Below the pieces are notes generated by a model. The model was given only the letters and a program-made list of their open reading frames with translations. It ran no database searches and was not told the origin of the DNA. A program made the translations under genes and the position numbers. 64,000 bases of DNA from Neoceratodus forsteri (Eukaryota; Chordata; Ceratodontiformes; Ceratodontidae). The DNA lies in the NCBI GenBank assembly GCA_016271365.2, contig CM057458.1, positions 197,442,501 to 197,506,500 on the forward strand, in the 5' to 3' direction. Of the stretch, positions 41,738-53,020 are shown in pieces; positions within the stretch are counted from its first letter, which is position 1; every line of letters begins with the position of its first letter.

Positions 41738-42135
41738 AGAAAATCAAGTATAATAAGTTAGGACGAATACTGTCCTGGTTTAACAGGAAGATTAAAAGAT
41801 TAATGAAGGAGAATGAGAAAGCATATATCATGACTAAAACAGCAATACTGCAGATGGATGGTCCAAGTACAAGACAGTAACAAGGGAATGTAAAAGAAAT
41901 ATAAGACTAGCCAAAAAGGAATATGAATGGAATTTAGCAATTTGAAGGATAATTATAAGTCTTTTTATAATTATATAAACAGTGTATGGGGGGGTCAGTT
42001 TACAAATTGGACTTACAGGATCATAGCGGCAAACTGATACATGAAACAAAGCACATAGCCAATGAACTGAACACTTTTTCTGTTTTTAAATGTAAAAACA
42101 AGTGTCAGCCCCACAATAACCAGTAACAGAGATAA
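41738..42135 (+). mobile_element. CR1-like LINE continued
   Basis: YNKLGRILSWFNRKIKRLMKENEKAYIMTKT is the linker between endonuclease and RT in CR1-like ORF2. It is decayed downstream and is interrupted at about 42136 by the L2/Rex-type LINE. Confidence 0.6.
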
Positions 42136-42145
42136 TCGAATAATA

Positions 42146-42868
42146 ATGGCTATAACATCTTTAGGCTGGATTGCCTCTCCAAAAGAGGTGGGGGGCTGCG
42201 CTCTCTACCTAAAAGACTCCATACAGAGGTACCACATCATTACCTCACTCCAACCCACAACTGCTCAGATACTGCCAGTGAGAATCCTCCTCGGAGCCCA
42301 AAACAAAACACGCACTGTTGCCACCATCTACATCCCTCCCAAAGAACAGGGAACTGGTCTAACAGCTGTTCTTGACTTTGTAAAGTCACTCCCACTGGAC
42401 ACCAAATCCATCCTCCTAGGCGACGTCAATATCAACTGGCCTGCGGCCGATGCTGGTGCACACAGGGATACCATTGCTGCGGCAAACCTCACACAAATGG
42501 TTGACTCACCAACCAGGAAAAATTACAGGACCAGCACCAGCACATTGTTGGACTGGATCCTTACCAGTCACCCATCGTGGATATCTAACATTAATGTCCT
42601 CCCTGACTCTCTCAGCGACCACTCCCCTGTTAGCTGCACCTGGTCAAATAAATTCAAACAACCGCCAAAAACTATCACCAGCAGGGTTCTACCCAGTGGT
42701 CACCTTCCTCGACTCAAATCCCACCTCCTCCATCAAGACTGGTCCCCTATCTTCAATACAACCAACGTAAACATTGCCCTTGACCACTTCATAAACATCT
42801 TCACTGTGGCCTGTGACATGTATGCTCCTATAAACACAAAGTCAAATCACTCAGTAACCCTTAGCTAA
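42146..42868 (+). pseudogene. LINE APE endonuclease domain
   Basis: 240-codon frame. It includes SPKEVGGCALYLKDSIQRYH, TVATIYIPPKEQGTGLTAVLDF, SILLGDVNINW (the GDxN metal/catalytic motif of APE-type endonucleases), STLLDWILTSHP and DSLSDHSPVSCTW (the SDH catalytic motif). It would nick target DNA to prime reverse transcription. The extreme N-terminus is missing because of 5' truncation. Confidence 0.88.
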
Positions 42869-43059
42869 CAGGTGACCTCAGGATGCTAAAAACAAGAGAC
42901 TACCTATGGGAGCTGGCCAGAAACTCTGGAAGGCAAAACGACATCCAAAACTACAAACGTGCCCTCAATGACTGCACCATAACCATCCGGCAAATGAAGT
43001 CCGCCTACTATAAGCATGCCTTCACAAACTCCTAGGGCAATGGTCGGGAATTCTGGAAG

Positions 43060-44718
43060 AACATAAAGGAACTCACCGGGAACCCACCCAAAACCCCCCA
43101 TCAATACTCAACATCAACGGAACCACAACCCTCAACCCAAAAACCATTGCAGATACCTTTAACAAGGCCTTTACCGACCTCAGCGCTGTCCTACCCAAGG
43201 ACTACTTCAAAGATGGTGAAGCCCCTCTGTCCGCAATGAACACTACTCCCACCAGCTCCCCCTACTTCTACTTCAAAGCAGTCAAGGCTCACCAAGTACA
43301 CAAATATGCTACCAAAGCCCTTGGTAAATCAAGATTCAGTAATGACTCCCTTGATCTCAAAATCCTGTCTCTCACACTTGATGAAGTGCTTAGTCCTCTG
43401 ACCAGAATTTTCAACCTCTCCCTCAGCCTTAGCCAGTTCCCAGACAGATGGAAATCTGCCACTGTCACCCCAATCCATAAAACTGGTGACAAAACTGCCC
43501 ATGATAACTACAGACCTATCTCCCTACTATCCCCACTCTCCAAGGTACTAGAATGCATTGTCTTGGACCAGCTCGCAGAATACCTGGATACGTACAACAT
43601 GCTGTGCAAGCAATAACATGGGTTCCTCAAAGGTCACAGCACCTCCACAGCCCTACTTGAATTCACCGGCACAATCCACAATGCACTTGATTCCAGTGAA
43701 CTACTAGGCTCAATCTACATTAACTTAACTAAAGCCTTCGACACCGTCAATCACCGCCTCCTGCTTGTCCAGCTTCAGAATACTGGGCTGTCAACTGACT
43801 CCATTGGCTGGTTTAAGAGCTACCTTGAAGAACGGTCCCAAACAGTAAGAGTCACTGATACCTCTCGGGACCCTGAGACCGTCCGCTCAGAGTCCCCAGG
43901 GCTCCATTCTGGGACCCTCCTCTTGAACCTGTTCTTAAACTCTCTACCGGGCAACTGCCCAGAACAAATACTACTCTACGCCGACGATGCTGTGATCCTC
44001 ACCTCGGACCCTGATCCAATCCAATTACAAAATAAACTTCAGCGGACCTTCTTCTCCATCGAATCCTGGTTCCCAAGTCATAAACTGCTTCTCAATCAAA
44101 AAAAAAAACAAGTCTATGGTCTTCTGCAGCCCCCACAACCAAAACAAACAACTCCACCTCTCCATTGCAAACGAACAAGGAGCCATCCTGGAGCAAACAC
44201 AATCATTCAAGTACCTCGGCATCACCCTTGATCCCCACCTCTCATACACTGTCCATATCAGTAATGTTGCAAAGTCTGCCAATGTGAGGTTAGGCATATT
44301 ATTCCAGCACAGGAAACACCTAACCCCAGAAGCAGTGTCAGTGGCCATCCAAAGCTCCATCGTCAGCATCATAGACTATGGTCTTATATATGGGTCTGCA
44401 ACTACCACTGCTCTCAAATGTATAGAGACCTCCCTGAATAAGGCCTGTTGTTTCATCACTGGCTCACATCGCCATACCCACACATGTAACCTTAATTCCC
44501 AATCTGGATGGCTTCAACTGGACAAACGCATAAAATACCAAACCTGCATCACGGCCAAGAAAATTATAATGGGGCTTGCCCCACCTGGTGTCTGTGCCCT
44601 CCTTAAGCCTAGACATAGGAACGTCACTACAAGGATATCCAATTCCCATCTACTACATATCCCACGATGTCGCACAACCCAAGGACAAAGAACATTAAGC
44701 CTATCAGGCATCAACTGA
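43060..44718 (+). pseudogene. LINE reverse transcriptase
   Basis: Frames in succession: LSLSQFPDRWKSATVTPIHKTGDK and NYRPISLLSPLSKVLECIVLDQL (43236-43616), a TAA, then GFLKGHSTSTALLEF, TKAFDTVNHRLL (first Asp), LLYADDAVIL (YADD box, about 43972-43995), then FKYLGITLDPHLSYTVHISNVAK and the C-terminal thumb part to 44718 (KCIETSLNKACCFITGSHRHTH). An A-run at 44098-44107 causes the main frameshift. Confidence 0.88.
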
Positions 44719-45232
44719 CTCAACTCTCTTGGCAGTGACATAGCGACCGCTTCAACACTCAGCCTCTTCAAGTCCAAGCTGCGCCTCTCACTGCTTGTAT
44801 CCTGCGATTGCCCATCTTAACATTTCCACTGTTTCAGCTGCACATGCCCCAGCACCCAGCACTTACAATCAGTCTTTGCACCTCTAGCACCTTACCTGTC
44901 ATATTCTCTTGACAAGGCCCCCTGGCTGCATTGTCTCGCCCCTCGCCCACCTCCCCTGTATCTCCACTCTTGCCCCGCCCTAACCCCTCCCATACTCGCT
45001 TATCCCTGCACCTCCTTCCCCCTTGATCTCCTACCCTCACTTCCCCCCACCCCCCTTCCTTGTCTTGCTCATAGCTCAAGTCTTTGTACTGGTTATTACA
45101 TGTCTGTAAGTCAATGACTATATGTTTGTAACTAAAAATTATGACTGTTGCACACGCTGACATGGAACCTTTGTAAAAGAGCCTCAGCTCAAAGGTATTG
45201 TAATCCTAGATTGAAATAAATAAATAAATAAT

Positions 45233-45471
45233 CAGAAAAGATAGACTGGATAAAACAGTGCCAAATAAATAATCCGGTCCAGACGGGATTCACCTGAGAA
45301 TAATAAAGGAGCTTGCTGAGGAGTTATCAGGACCTATGACAATGATATTTCAAAGATCAATAGATTTTGGCACAGCAGTGGATAGTTGGAGAGTAGGTAA
45401 CATTACACCTATTTTTAAAAAGGGATCTAAAAGGACTGTAGTAACTACAGACCCATGAGCTTAACTTCCAT
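45233..45471 (+). mobile_element. CR1-like LINE continued, RT start
   Basis: SGPDGIHLRIIKELAEELSGPMTMIFQRSIDFG, then SWRVGNITPIFKKGSK: the start of a CR1-like RT, the next part of the LINE seen at 31601, 41085 and 41738. It is interrupted at about 45472 by a reverse LINE. Confidence 0.7.
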
Positions 45472-47288
45472 GATTTATTTTATTTTATTTAAAAATTGGT
45501 AACTGGGAAAGGCACACTGAGCCGGAGCTCATTTCCAGGTGCAACCTGGGGTAGGGGAGCATAGAAGTACAGATATACAATCAATAGACGAGTGCAGTTG
45601 TACAGTCAATATAAAAAAATACACAGTATACAAAACATTTAAGATATCATAGGTTATATCAGAGCTTAGAAGACATTTGTCCATATTGCTCGCCTAAACT
45701 TCATCTGTATTCAAAAAGCCCCCTTTGACTGCAAAAATTATCAAGCTTTAATTTTAACTCATTTATCGTAGAACTTCCCACTACTTCCTCTGGCAGTGAA
45801 TTCCAAAAGGATACAACTCTTTGACTATACCATTTCTGCCATCTTATTAAATAGCACTTCTCCCTTTTAATTGCAGAGTGTGTGCACGTGTATTGTAAGT
45901 TTGGTCCCTAAACTCTAGACCTAACCTTTCCCACAACTCACTGTCTGTTAGTGCTTTGTGCAGTAGACAAATATCACCTCTTATCCTTCTGTTCTCCAGT
46001 GAGTACATGTGCAACTTCCTCAACCTGGCCTCATAGCTCTTTCCCTTTTGATCTTTTATTATTCATGTAGCTCTCCCCTGAACCTTTTCAATAATTTGAA
46101 TTTCTGTTTTTTTTGTATGGTGACCCAAACTTGGGCACAATACTCCAAATTAGGTCTTACCTGTGATACATATGGTGGCACAATAACTTCCCTCTCCCTA
46201 CACGAAATGTGCCTAATTATGCTATTCAACACTCCGTTAGCCTTTTGGACAATGTTTCTACAGTGTGACTTAAACTGCAGGTCACTTGTTATGCCCAAGT
46301 ACCTTTCCTCTATGAAACTTGAGGACAGCCATTAATGGTATACAACACATTTGGATAATTATTGCCCAAGTGCATTACTGTGCACGTTTCTGTATTGAAT
46401 TTCAATTTATACTTAACAGACCACACTTGAAGAAATTCTAGTGCATCCTTACGTTTAATAACATCTTCTGTGGTATTTATTACTGCCCCCAGTCTGCGGT
46501 CATCTGCAAATTTAGTCAACCACATGCAATCATTGTTGTATTGCAGAGAAGTGACATACAGATTAAATAAACATGGTCCTAGAACAGAACCCTGAGGGAC
46601 ACCGTTTGTCACCTCCGTCCAGTCCGAGCAAACCCCTTGAATGCTCACTCTGTCTCCTGTCAGATCGCCATAATGATATACAGCTAACAATGTTTCTATG
46701 TGTGCTCATATCAGTCAAAACTTCAGTCAGTTTTGGATAGGGTAGTTTATCAAATGCCTTGATGAAATCCAAATAAATTACATCCACTGAATTACCCAGA
46801 TCCAAGGCCTTGCTAACTCTACCACAGAACTCGATCATGTTTGTTTGACGAGACCTGAACCCTTGTAAAACCATGCTGTGTTTTATCATTCTTTTATTTG
46901 AATCTCATATATATTTAGTTATGAAATCCCTCTAGGATCTTACAGATGACAGAAGTTAGGCTTACTGGGTGATAATTTCCTGGGTTCTTCCTATATCACT
47001 TTTCGTGCGGGGTACTCACTATTGCTGACTTCCAAGAATCAATCATTTCACCCTTGTCTAAAGATGTCTGAAATACATGAGTCAATGGGAAAGCAATTTC
47101 CTTTGCTAGTTCCTTAGTAACTCTGGATGGAATCCATCAGGGCCTGGTGACTTGTTAGGATTTATGTCACTCAGTCTGCTGTTTACATCCAATATACCTA
47201 TATCAATGGGGCTAGATGTAACTGTCTGCTGAGGAGCTCTCATTGTGTTATTTGTTTTTTCATTTAATACCAATGAGAAATATTTATT
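45472..47288 (-). mobile_element. CR1-like LINE, reverse orientation
   Basis: Minus strand, 3' end at about 45472 (complement of a TTTTA-repeat tail). Motifs from the 5' side are MIKHSMVLQGFRSRQTNMIEF and DVIYLDFIKAFDKLPYPKL (46889-46563), GVPQGSVLGPCLFNLYVTSL, FADDRRLGAVINTTEDV (FADD box), KFNTETCTVMHLGNNYP (46690-46310), YVSQVRPNLEYCAQVW (46298-46059), then the C-terminal helices and 3' UTR. It belongs to a different subfamily from the CR1 at 37966. The 5' end abuts DIRS copy D. Confidence 0.8.
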
Positions 47289-47480
47289 CTAGGATCGTGG
47301 ATATGTTGTTCTATCCACACTGTTTGGCATGGTCCTTTCCCCTTTAATCTTGCCGGAAGGTCTTAAAGCTGGCTTCTCCCACCCACCCAGGTAGTATAAC
47401 CCTCTGCTCGGCCCCATGATGTCAGATCTTCCTTTCTGCTGGAAGATACAGGTTCCCTCCTTACCGCTCGTGCGTTCAGT
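47289..47480 (+). repeat. Left inverted terminal repeat of copy D
   Basis: Inverted match to 11955-12233 (copy A), including TTTGGCATGGTCCTTTCCCC, GGAAGGTCTTAAAGCTGGC, CCCACCCACCCAGGTAGTAT and GGCCCCATGATGTCAGATCT. Holds a TATAA-like box (GTATAACC, about 47394-47401). Confidence 0.75.
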
Positions 47481-47562
47481 AGGCCCTGGCTTCAAAATCT
47501 TCAGATTTGCTCAAAATTAAACTCATTACAGTTAATTATAATCGTTCGCGATCTCAACCGCT

Positions 47563-49921
47563 ATGGAAGATAAATCTTCTCCAGGTTTCCGCTGCCACCC
47601 ATGAGGGCAAAAGATATCTCGCACAGACCAGCATGCCATGTGAGTGTATTGTCTGGGTGTCTGCCATGACACAGAGGACTGCGAAATCTTTCGCGGATTC
47701 CACCCGAACGTTTTAGACGATCATCTTGCATGGCTGAAATTGGACAGAGCAGAGAAATGGAATCCACCGGTCAAATGTAAGGAGGCCCACTGGGCGGTCT
47801 CCGTGGCTGTGGGGTCCGTCAAGCAGCTTGAACAGATGAAGGCCTTTGAGGAAGAAGCAACTCTGGCCGCTGGATCGTTCTTCTCAGTCCTTTTTCGTGC
47901 CGCTCAACTTGGGCTCCACTTTCTCCGGATCCTTTGAGGAGATGCGCCAATCCCTTTCCACCAAGGGTGTGGGGCCTTCAGGCACACATGCCTCTAGGGT
48001 CTCATAAAAAGGACAAGGAACCGAGAGAATCCTCGTCTCACCGACAACGTTCCTGGAATTGTGAGAGATCTCAGTCCCAGGAATCACCTGTCTTGACTTC
48101 GGTTGAGGTTGTGGCCTCGGCCGCTGGTTTCACGGCCCCACCATTAGGCCAGCTGGCCCAGACACAGGACGGTGATCCGATTCAGATCGTTCTCGACCCA
48201 GTCAACCCATTGTCACCCGACGAGGCCAACAACACTTTATTTAGGATCCCGGTCCTGGCTCTCTCCGACAAGAAGACCTAGCCCACTGGGAATCTCGTCG
48301 GAGAACTGGTTCCCAACCAGAAAGCACCACCAGTCTCCCCGGTGCTTTCCAGTTGACCCCGTCGGTCTTCCAGATGATCAAGGTCAAGGTCTTGGACCCC
48401 TTCAACCAACAGGCTGAAGAAGGTGCACAAGCACTCCACAAAGAAGCATCGCCAACATTCTTCTTCATCCTTTTCGGATGAGGAGAGGCTTTGTCAGAAA
48501 CTCCATCGATGGTATGAAGATCTAATGTGGCAACCGCTGATTTTGTCCGGTCAAAAGCCGGTTACGGCTTCCACACTGGCCATTACTTGGCTTTTGCCTC
48601 CCAGGCCAAAGCCAACTCCTTCAGAGCCGGCACGCACCGTTCCTTCTCCCATGGAGCCTGTCAAAACAGTTTGACCAAAATCGCCCTCTCCACCAATCTT
48701 GGTGGAGCCACCACCAAAACAGCCCCCAGTGGGGGTGCCTACAAAAGAGTCTTGGCCTGTTCTGGGCCTCCCACTTAGGCTTTCTGTTATCCTCACTCCT
48801 GACTGTCCAAGGCGGGAGGAGGAAGACACAGGTGGTCATTCAATTTATCAGGACTCCTCGGAGTCTGAGGACTCAGACCTTCATTCCCGTCCCTTGGACA
48901 AGGAATCGGTCTGCAGTCTCTCGACGGAGGAAGGCCCCTCTTCTTTTATGGCCATCCTCCGCCTTATCTCTGAATCAACAGGGATGCCTCTCGAACCCAT
49001 TCAAAAACAGGCCAGATATCCCCTCATGGATATTCTTAAATGGGGGATTCACCGACGGAAGCCTTTACCGTGGCCAAGGCCATTGTCTGTCCGGCTTTGG
49101 AGCTGTGGCACCATCCTGCCTCCTGCCCTATGCCTTCTGCCCAGATGGCCTGCAAATACATGGTGCCCATTGGGTCCCTTTTGGGGTTCATAGAGCATCT
49201 CTCTGTGGAGGGTCTGATGCCTGAATCTGTGCTCAGATGCTCGGGCAGCTCGGTAGATACTGATAGACCTCTGGACAAGGAGTCCAAAAAACTGGACCAC
49301 TCTGCCCATAAGTTTTATGCCACCTCTTCGCTGGGCCTCAGTCAGGCAACCTCGGCCGTCATCATGGCGCATTTCTCTCATGCCCTTCTGGGCTTCCTGG
49401 ATGAGGTTCTCCCTCACCTCCCCGCTGACCTCCAGACCACGGTCAAGCAGGTCCAGGACCAGGGTCGGGCTGTTGCCAAGCAGCAACTACAGATGGCTCT
49501 GGACCTTTGGGATTCATACGCCCGTTCATTGGCAGCCGCGGTTGCCATGCGCCACAGGGCTTGGTTAAGGGTCTCCACCTTTATGGCGGACACCCAACAC
49601 AAGCTAACGGATGTCCCATTCCTGGGTATCGATTTCTTCGGCTCAGGTGTGGACAGTCACCTCCAGTGCATTGAAAAGTCCAATGCCACCTTGAACTCAG
49701 TAACTTCTGCACAAAAGCAATCTCAGGGTTCCAAAAAGCAGAAGAAGAAGCCATTTCGGCCAAGCAACCCCACTTCCAAGCAGGGCAGCAACAACAGCAA
49801 GCACAACCTTGGCGTCCTCGACCCAAGTCTGGGCCTCCGGTGGTCCATAAGCCAGAGGACAGGGCTCCGGTGGTCCCCAGTCCAGACCCTCTTCCTCCAA
49901 GCCTGCCCAGTGATGGGATAG
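47563..49921 (+). pseudogene. DIRS copy D gag
   Basis: The probable start is at 47563 (MEDKSSPGFRCHP), after which the frame breaks. YCLGVCHDTEDCEIF (about 47643-47687) is a decayed form of the zinc module. Middle part: TEDCEIFRGFHPNVL, then Ser/Pro-rich sequence. The longest frame is the C-terminal domain, 49040-49921 (293 codons): ALELWHHPASCPMPSAQMACKY, LDHSAHKFYATSSLGLSQATSA, HRAWLRVSTFMADTQHKL, VPFLGIDFFGSGVDSHLQCIEKSNATLNS and a basic tail SKKQKKKPFRP. The last part matches the gag remnant at the start of copy A. Confidence 0.8.
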
Positions 49922-49959
49922 GGGTGGCCACCCCCTATTCCTGTCACACAAGCTCTGGG

Positions 49960-50423
49960 TCCTCCTATGGGGGGCTGGCTCCACCACTTCCTTTCCGCCT
50001 GGTCTGCTGTTACCATGGACAGGTGAGTTCTAGAAGTGGTCAGCCAGGGTCTGCCTCTGGAATTTGAGCAGTACCCTGCAAGCCGAGCCCGCGCTCCACA
50101 GGAGGAGATGGTATCTGTACACACTCAGTCGGCTCTCAGAGACATCACCACCCAGTTCCTCTGCAAGGAGGTGGTGGCCAGAGTCACAGACATCCCAGTT
50201 GACCCAGGGTTCATTTCCAGGTACTTCCTGGATCCGAAGCAGATGGGGGGCTGGTGCCCCATTCTAGATCTGCACGACCTGAACCAGTTCCTCAGGTACT
50301 CGCACCTTCAGGATGGTAACTCTGTCCCAGATCATACCATCTCTCAAGGAGAACATGTGGTTCTGCTCTCTGGATCTATGGGATGTGTTTTTCCATGTCC
50401 CGGTCCGTCTGTCTCAGCAGAGG
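49960..50423 (+). pseudogene. DIRS copy D reverse transcriptase, first part
   Basis: VVSQGLPLEFEQYP, VDPGFISRYFLDPKQMGGWCPILDLHDLNQFLRYSHLQDG (50036-50310) and, in shifted frames, the region leading to the first catalytic Asp (GLDLWDVFFHVP-like). Similar to A at 430-830. RT breaks off at copy G and continues at 55663. Confidence 0.8.
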
Positions 50424-50640
50424 ATCTTCCTGAACTAAGTCTCCATCACTCATTCACACTAGTGGGATAGCGCTGGAGGCACTAGGACCAAGCGGGAGCC
50501 AAAAATTTTCTGAAGGGTCGGTGCCGAGGTAAGACCGTGCATGCGTGGCACCACGAGACTGACTCACACCTGTGTAGGCTATCCCGGCATCGACCCTCCA
50601 ACCGCCTCAGTTCCTTTTCTCCCACCATCGAGTGCACTTG
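50424..50640 (+). repeat. Left inverted terminal repeat of copy G
   Basis: Inverted match with 55425-55662: ACTCATTCACACTAGTGGGA, AGGACCAAGCGGGAGCCAA, CTGAAGGGTCGGTGCCGAGG, GAGACTGACTC, CACCTGTGTAGGCTATC and CGACCCTCCAAC. Confidence 0.88.
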
Positions 50641-50649
50641 GATGTCGAC

Positions 50650-51420
50650 GTCGCTCGTCTGCCGGAGTCAAAGTTTTCATCTGTACGACAGCAGCTTTTA
50701 GTGTTTAATTTAACTGTTTAATGTAACTATTTGGTAGTAATTTCTTGTTTTATAGACAAGAAAAGAAGATTATGAAGAAAAAGAAATTCTTTCCTGCCAT
50801 CAACGGAGTCATCCTTAGAGGTTAGCGGTGACGGTAGGAAGACTTTGTTTGAAACTTGTTATGGCAGAGGGGCTGTGCCCAGTCCGTCACCCTTAAGTAA
50901 CGGGAGAGGGTCTGACTATGGACAGTCCTGTGCTCGGGGGAGGACAGTCCACCAGCACTAATCTGGTGGTGCCAGGGATCGGCCGCTTAGCATCGAGCTC
51001 TTCTTCCTTGTTTGGGAAGAATTGGTACCACTAGGGTTGCCCGTTGAATGCGTCTGCATGAGGTTGTTGCGTTGGAAGGCGATGAGCCTGAACCGACTTT
51101 GTGGGTTCCCCTTGGCCACGCTTCTAACAGCCGCATTCTCAACTCCGGACTCCATCTCTGTCCTTATTGGAGTTCTGGTGAGCAGTTTCACCTCTGGGTC
51201 GCTCCTGTGGAGCAGGAGGTTTGACTTTCCTTTTTTCCTGGCTGTTTTCCTGTTTTTGGGGCCTCGGAGCCGTTGGACCGGAGCTGGGTCAGTTGGATCA
51301 GGATGAGCGCGGTGCCTCTTGGTGCCTTCGCCGTCATGTCAACTCCTCGTGCCTACCCCCCTCTTCCTTTTCCATGCTGGGGCCCTTGACACCACCTTTC
51401 TTTCTCCCATCTTCTCCATT
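50650..51420 (+). other. Copy G 5' interior, no recognised gene
   Basis: Short frames only. ATGAAGAAAAAGAAATTC at about 50774 and a Trp/Phe-rich stretch near 51220-51270 are visible, but I recognise no Gag zinc module or pol motif. Confidence 0.4.
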
Positions 51421-52090
51421 GGCTTTTCCATGGTGTTTTTCCTGGCGCCGTGCCAGACACTTTGGTGGCACCACAGGTCTGGCGCCTTGGCCACTGGTTT
51501 GGCATTGGTGCCGTAGGTGGCACTGCTGGTGTTTGGGTCAGTGCTGTGGCTCAGCGCCATGAGCTCTGTGCGTCACCATGGGTGCTGTCATTGTTGCCTT
51601 CGTTGCCGGTGCTGCTGGTGGTGCCGTGGGTGTCTCACAGTTACACATGAATGCAGCAGCTGCTCATGTGTGGTGCGGGCACCCATGGATGCCGCTGGCA
51701 GTGCCAGGCATCTGCAGGGGATGCCGGGCTCCTGCGGGTACTGCACATGGTGCCTGGCACCCATGAGTGGCGCCTGGCACCCGTGGGTGTCATGGGTGCC
51801 ATGAGTCCATGGGTGTCATGGATGTCATGGGTGCCATGGTACCTTGGGTGCCCTCAGGTGCCATGGGTGCCATTGCTGCCATGGGTTTCTTGGGTGCCAT
51901 GGTACCATGGGTGCCATGGGCGTCAGGGTGCCCTTGCCTGCTATTTCTGCCATTGATGCCGAGAATACCTGCGGGTTCTGCTGTGGCTGCCCTCGGGTGT
52001 CTCCCAGGTTGGCATAGGTACTGCTTGGTACCCTCCTGTGCCACGAGTGATGCTGGTGCCGCAGGGGTGCCAGTTGGTGCTGTCCGACAG
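51420..52090 (+). repeat. Degenerate GGTGCC/CCATGG tandem-like tract
   Basis: Irregular repetition of GGTGCCATGGGTG, GGTGTCATGG and GCCATGGGTGCC, densest at 51770-51930. Reading frames here give Gly/Ala/Trp/Met-rich artefacts on both strands. Confidence 0.8.
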
Positions 52091-52205
52091 AACTAGGGAC
52101 AGATCTCCGTTTGCGGACTTCTTCTTCCACGGGGCTTGTGGCAGGATGTTTCCACAGAATGAAGTCCTGTTCTACGGATTATTTTGTCCACACGTTTTAG
52201 TGGGT

Positions 52206-53020
52206 GATGGTCTGCATCGGGTTCAATGCAAAGAAGTGCAAAGTAATGCACCTGGGAAATAAAAATCCAGAAGAAGAGTACACAATAGCAGGGGAGGTAC
52301 TAACGACAACAATAATGGAAAGGGATCTGTGTGTAGTCATATCAGATGACCTAAAGGTGGGTAAGCAATGTGAGAAGTCAGTAAGGAGAGCCGGGGGATA
52401 CTGGGATGCATAGGAAGGGGCATCACAAGTAGAAAAAGGGAAGTGGTTATCCTTCTATACAGACAGTTGGTGAGACCCCATCTGGAGTACTGCGTGCAGT
52501 TTTGGAGACCTCATCTACGCAAGGACATAGACAGGATGGAAGCAGTCCAGAGGAGGGCAACTAAAAGGGTGCAGGGTCTACATCAGAAACCATATGAAGA
52601 GAGACTCAGAGAGCTTAATATGTATACCCTTGATGAAAGGAGGGACGGGGGGACATGATAGAAACTTTTAATTACCTCAAGGGAATCAACAAAGTCCAGG
52701 AGGGTAGCGCCTTTCAGAAAAAGAGATGTGTAAGAACAAGGGGGCACAATTTAAAGTTGGGGGACGGCTCAGGGGTAATGTGAGGAAATTCTTTTTCACG
52801 GAGAGAGTGGTGGATGCATGGAACCGCCTTCCTGGAGAGGTTGTGGGGTCTAAAACAGTGGGGGAATTCAAACATGCATGGGACAGACATAAGGCAATTA
52901 TAGTGGGGGGTTGCAGGAAGTAGGCTGTTGGTTAACTAGAATCTGCAGCTTATCCAATAGGTAGGGAAATGGGCAGACTGGGTGGGCCAAGTGGTCCTTA
53001 TCTGCCGTCAAAGTCTATGG
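52206..53020 (+). mobile_element. CR1-type LINE 3' fragment in copy G
   Basis: Same subfamily as 16739-17503. FNAKKCKVMHLGNKNPEEEY, MERDLCVVISDDLKVGKQCEK, RPHLEYCVQFWRPHLRKDIDRMEAV, RGNVRKFFFTERVVDAWNRLP and the GGGCAGACTGGGTGGGCCAA tail. 5'-truncated RT end. Confidence 0.88.

Larger units (their letters stand above)
42136..45232 (+). mobile_element. L2/Rex-type LINE, 3.1 kb, 5'-truncated
   Basis: Plus-strand non-LTR element with endonuclease and RT, ending in ATTGAAATAAATAAATAAATAA. The endonuclease frame is intact (42146-42868) and RT is broken. The clade is suggested by the LLGDVNINW endonuclease block, YADDAVIL box and short repeated tail, but phylogeny would be needed. It divides the older CR1-like LINE into pieces. 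Confidence 0.85.

Noticed and set aside
51450..52130. Overlapping Met/Gly/Trp-rich frames on both strands
   Set aside because: Artefacts of the GGTGCC/CCATGG repeat tract.
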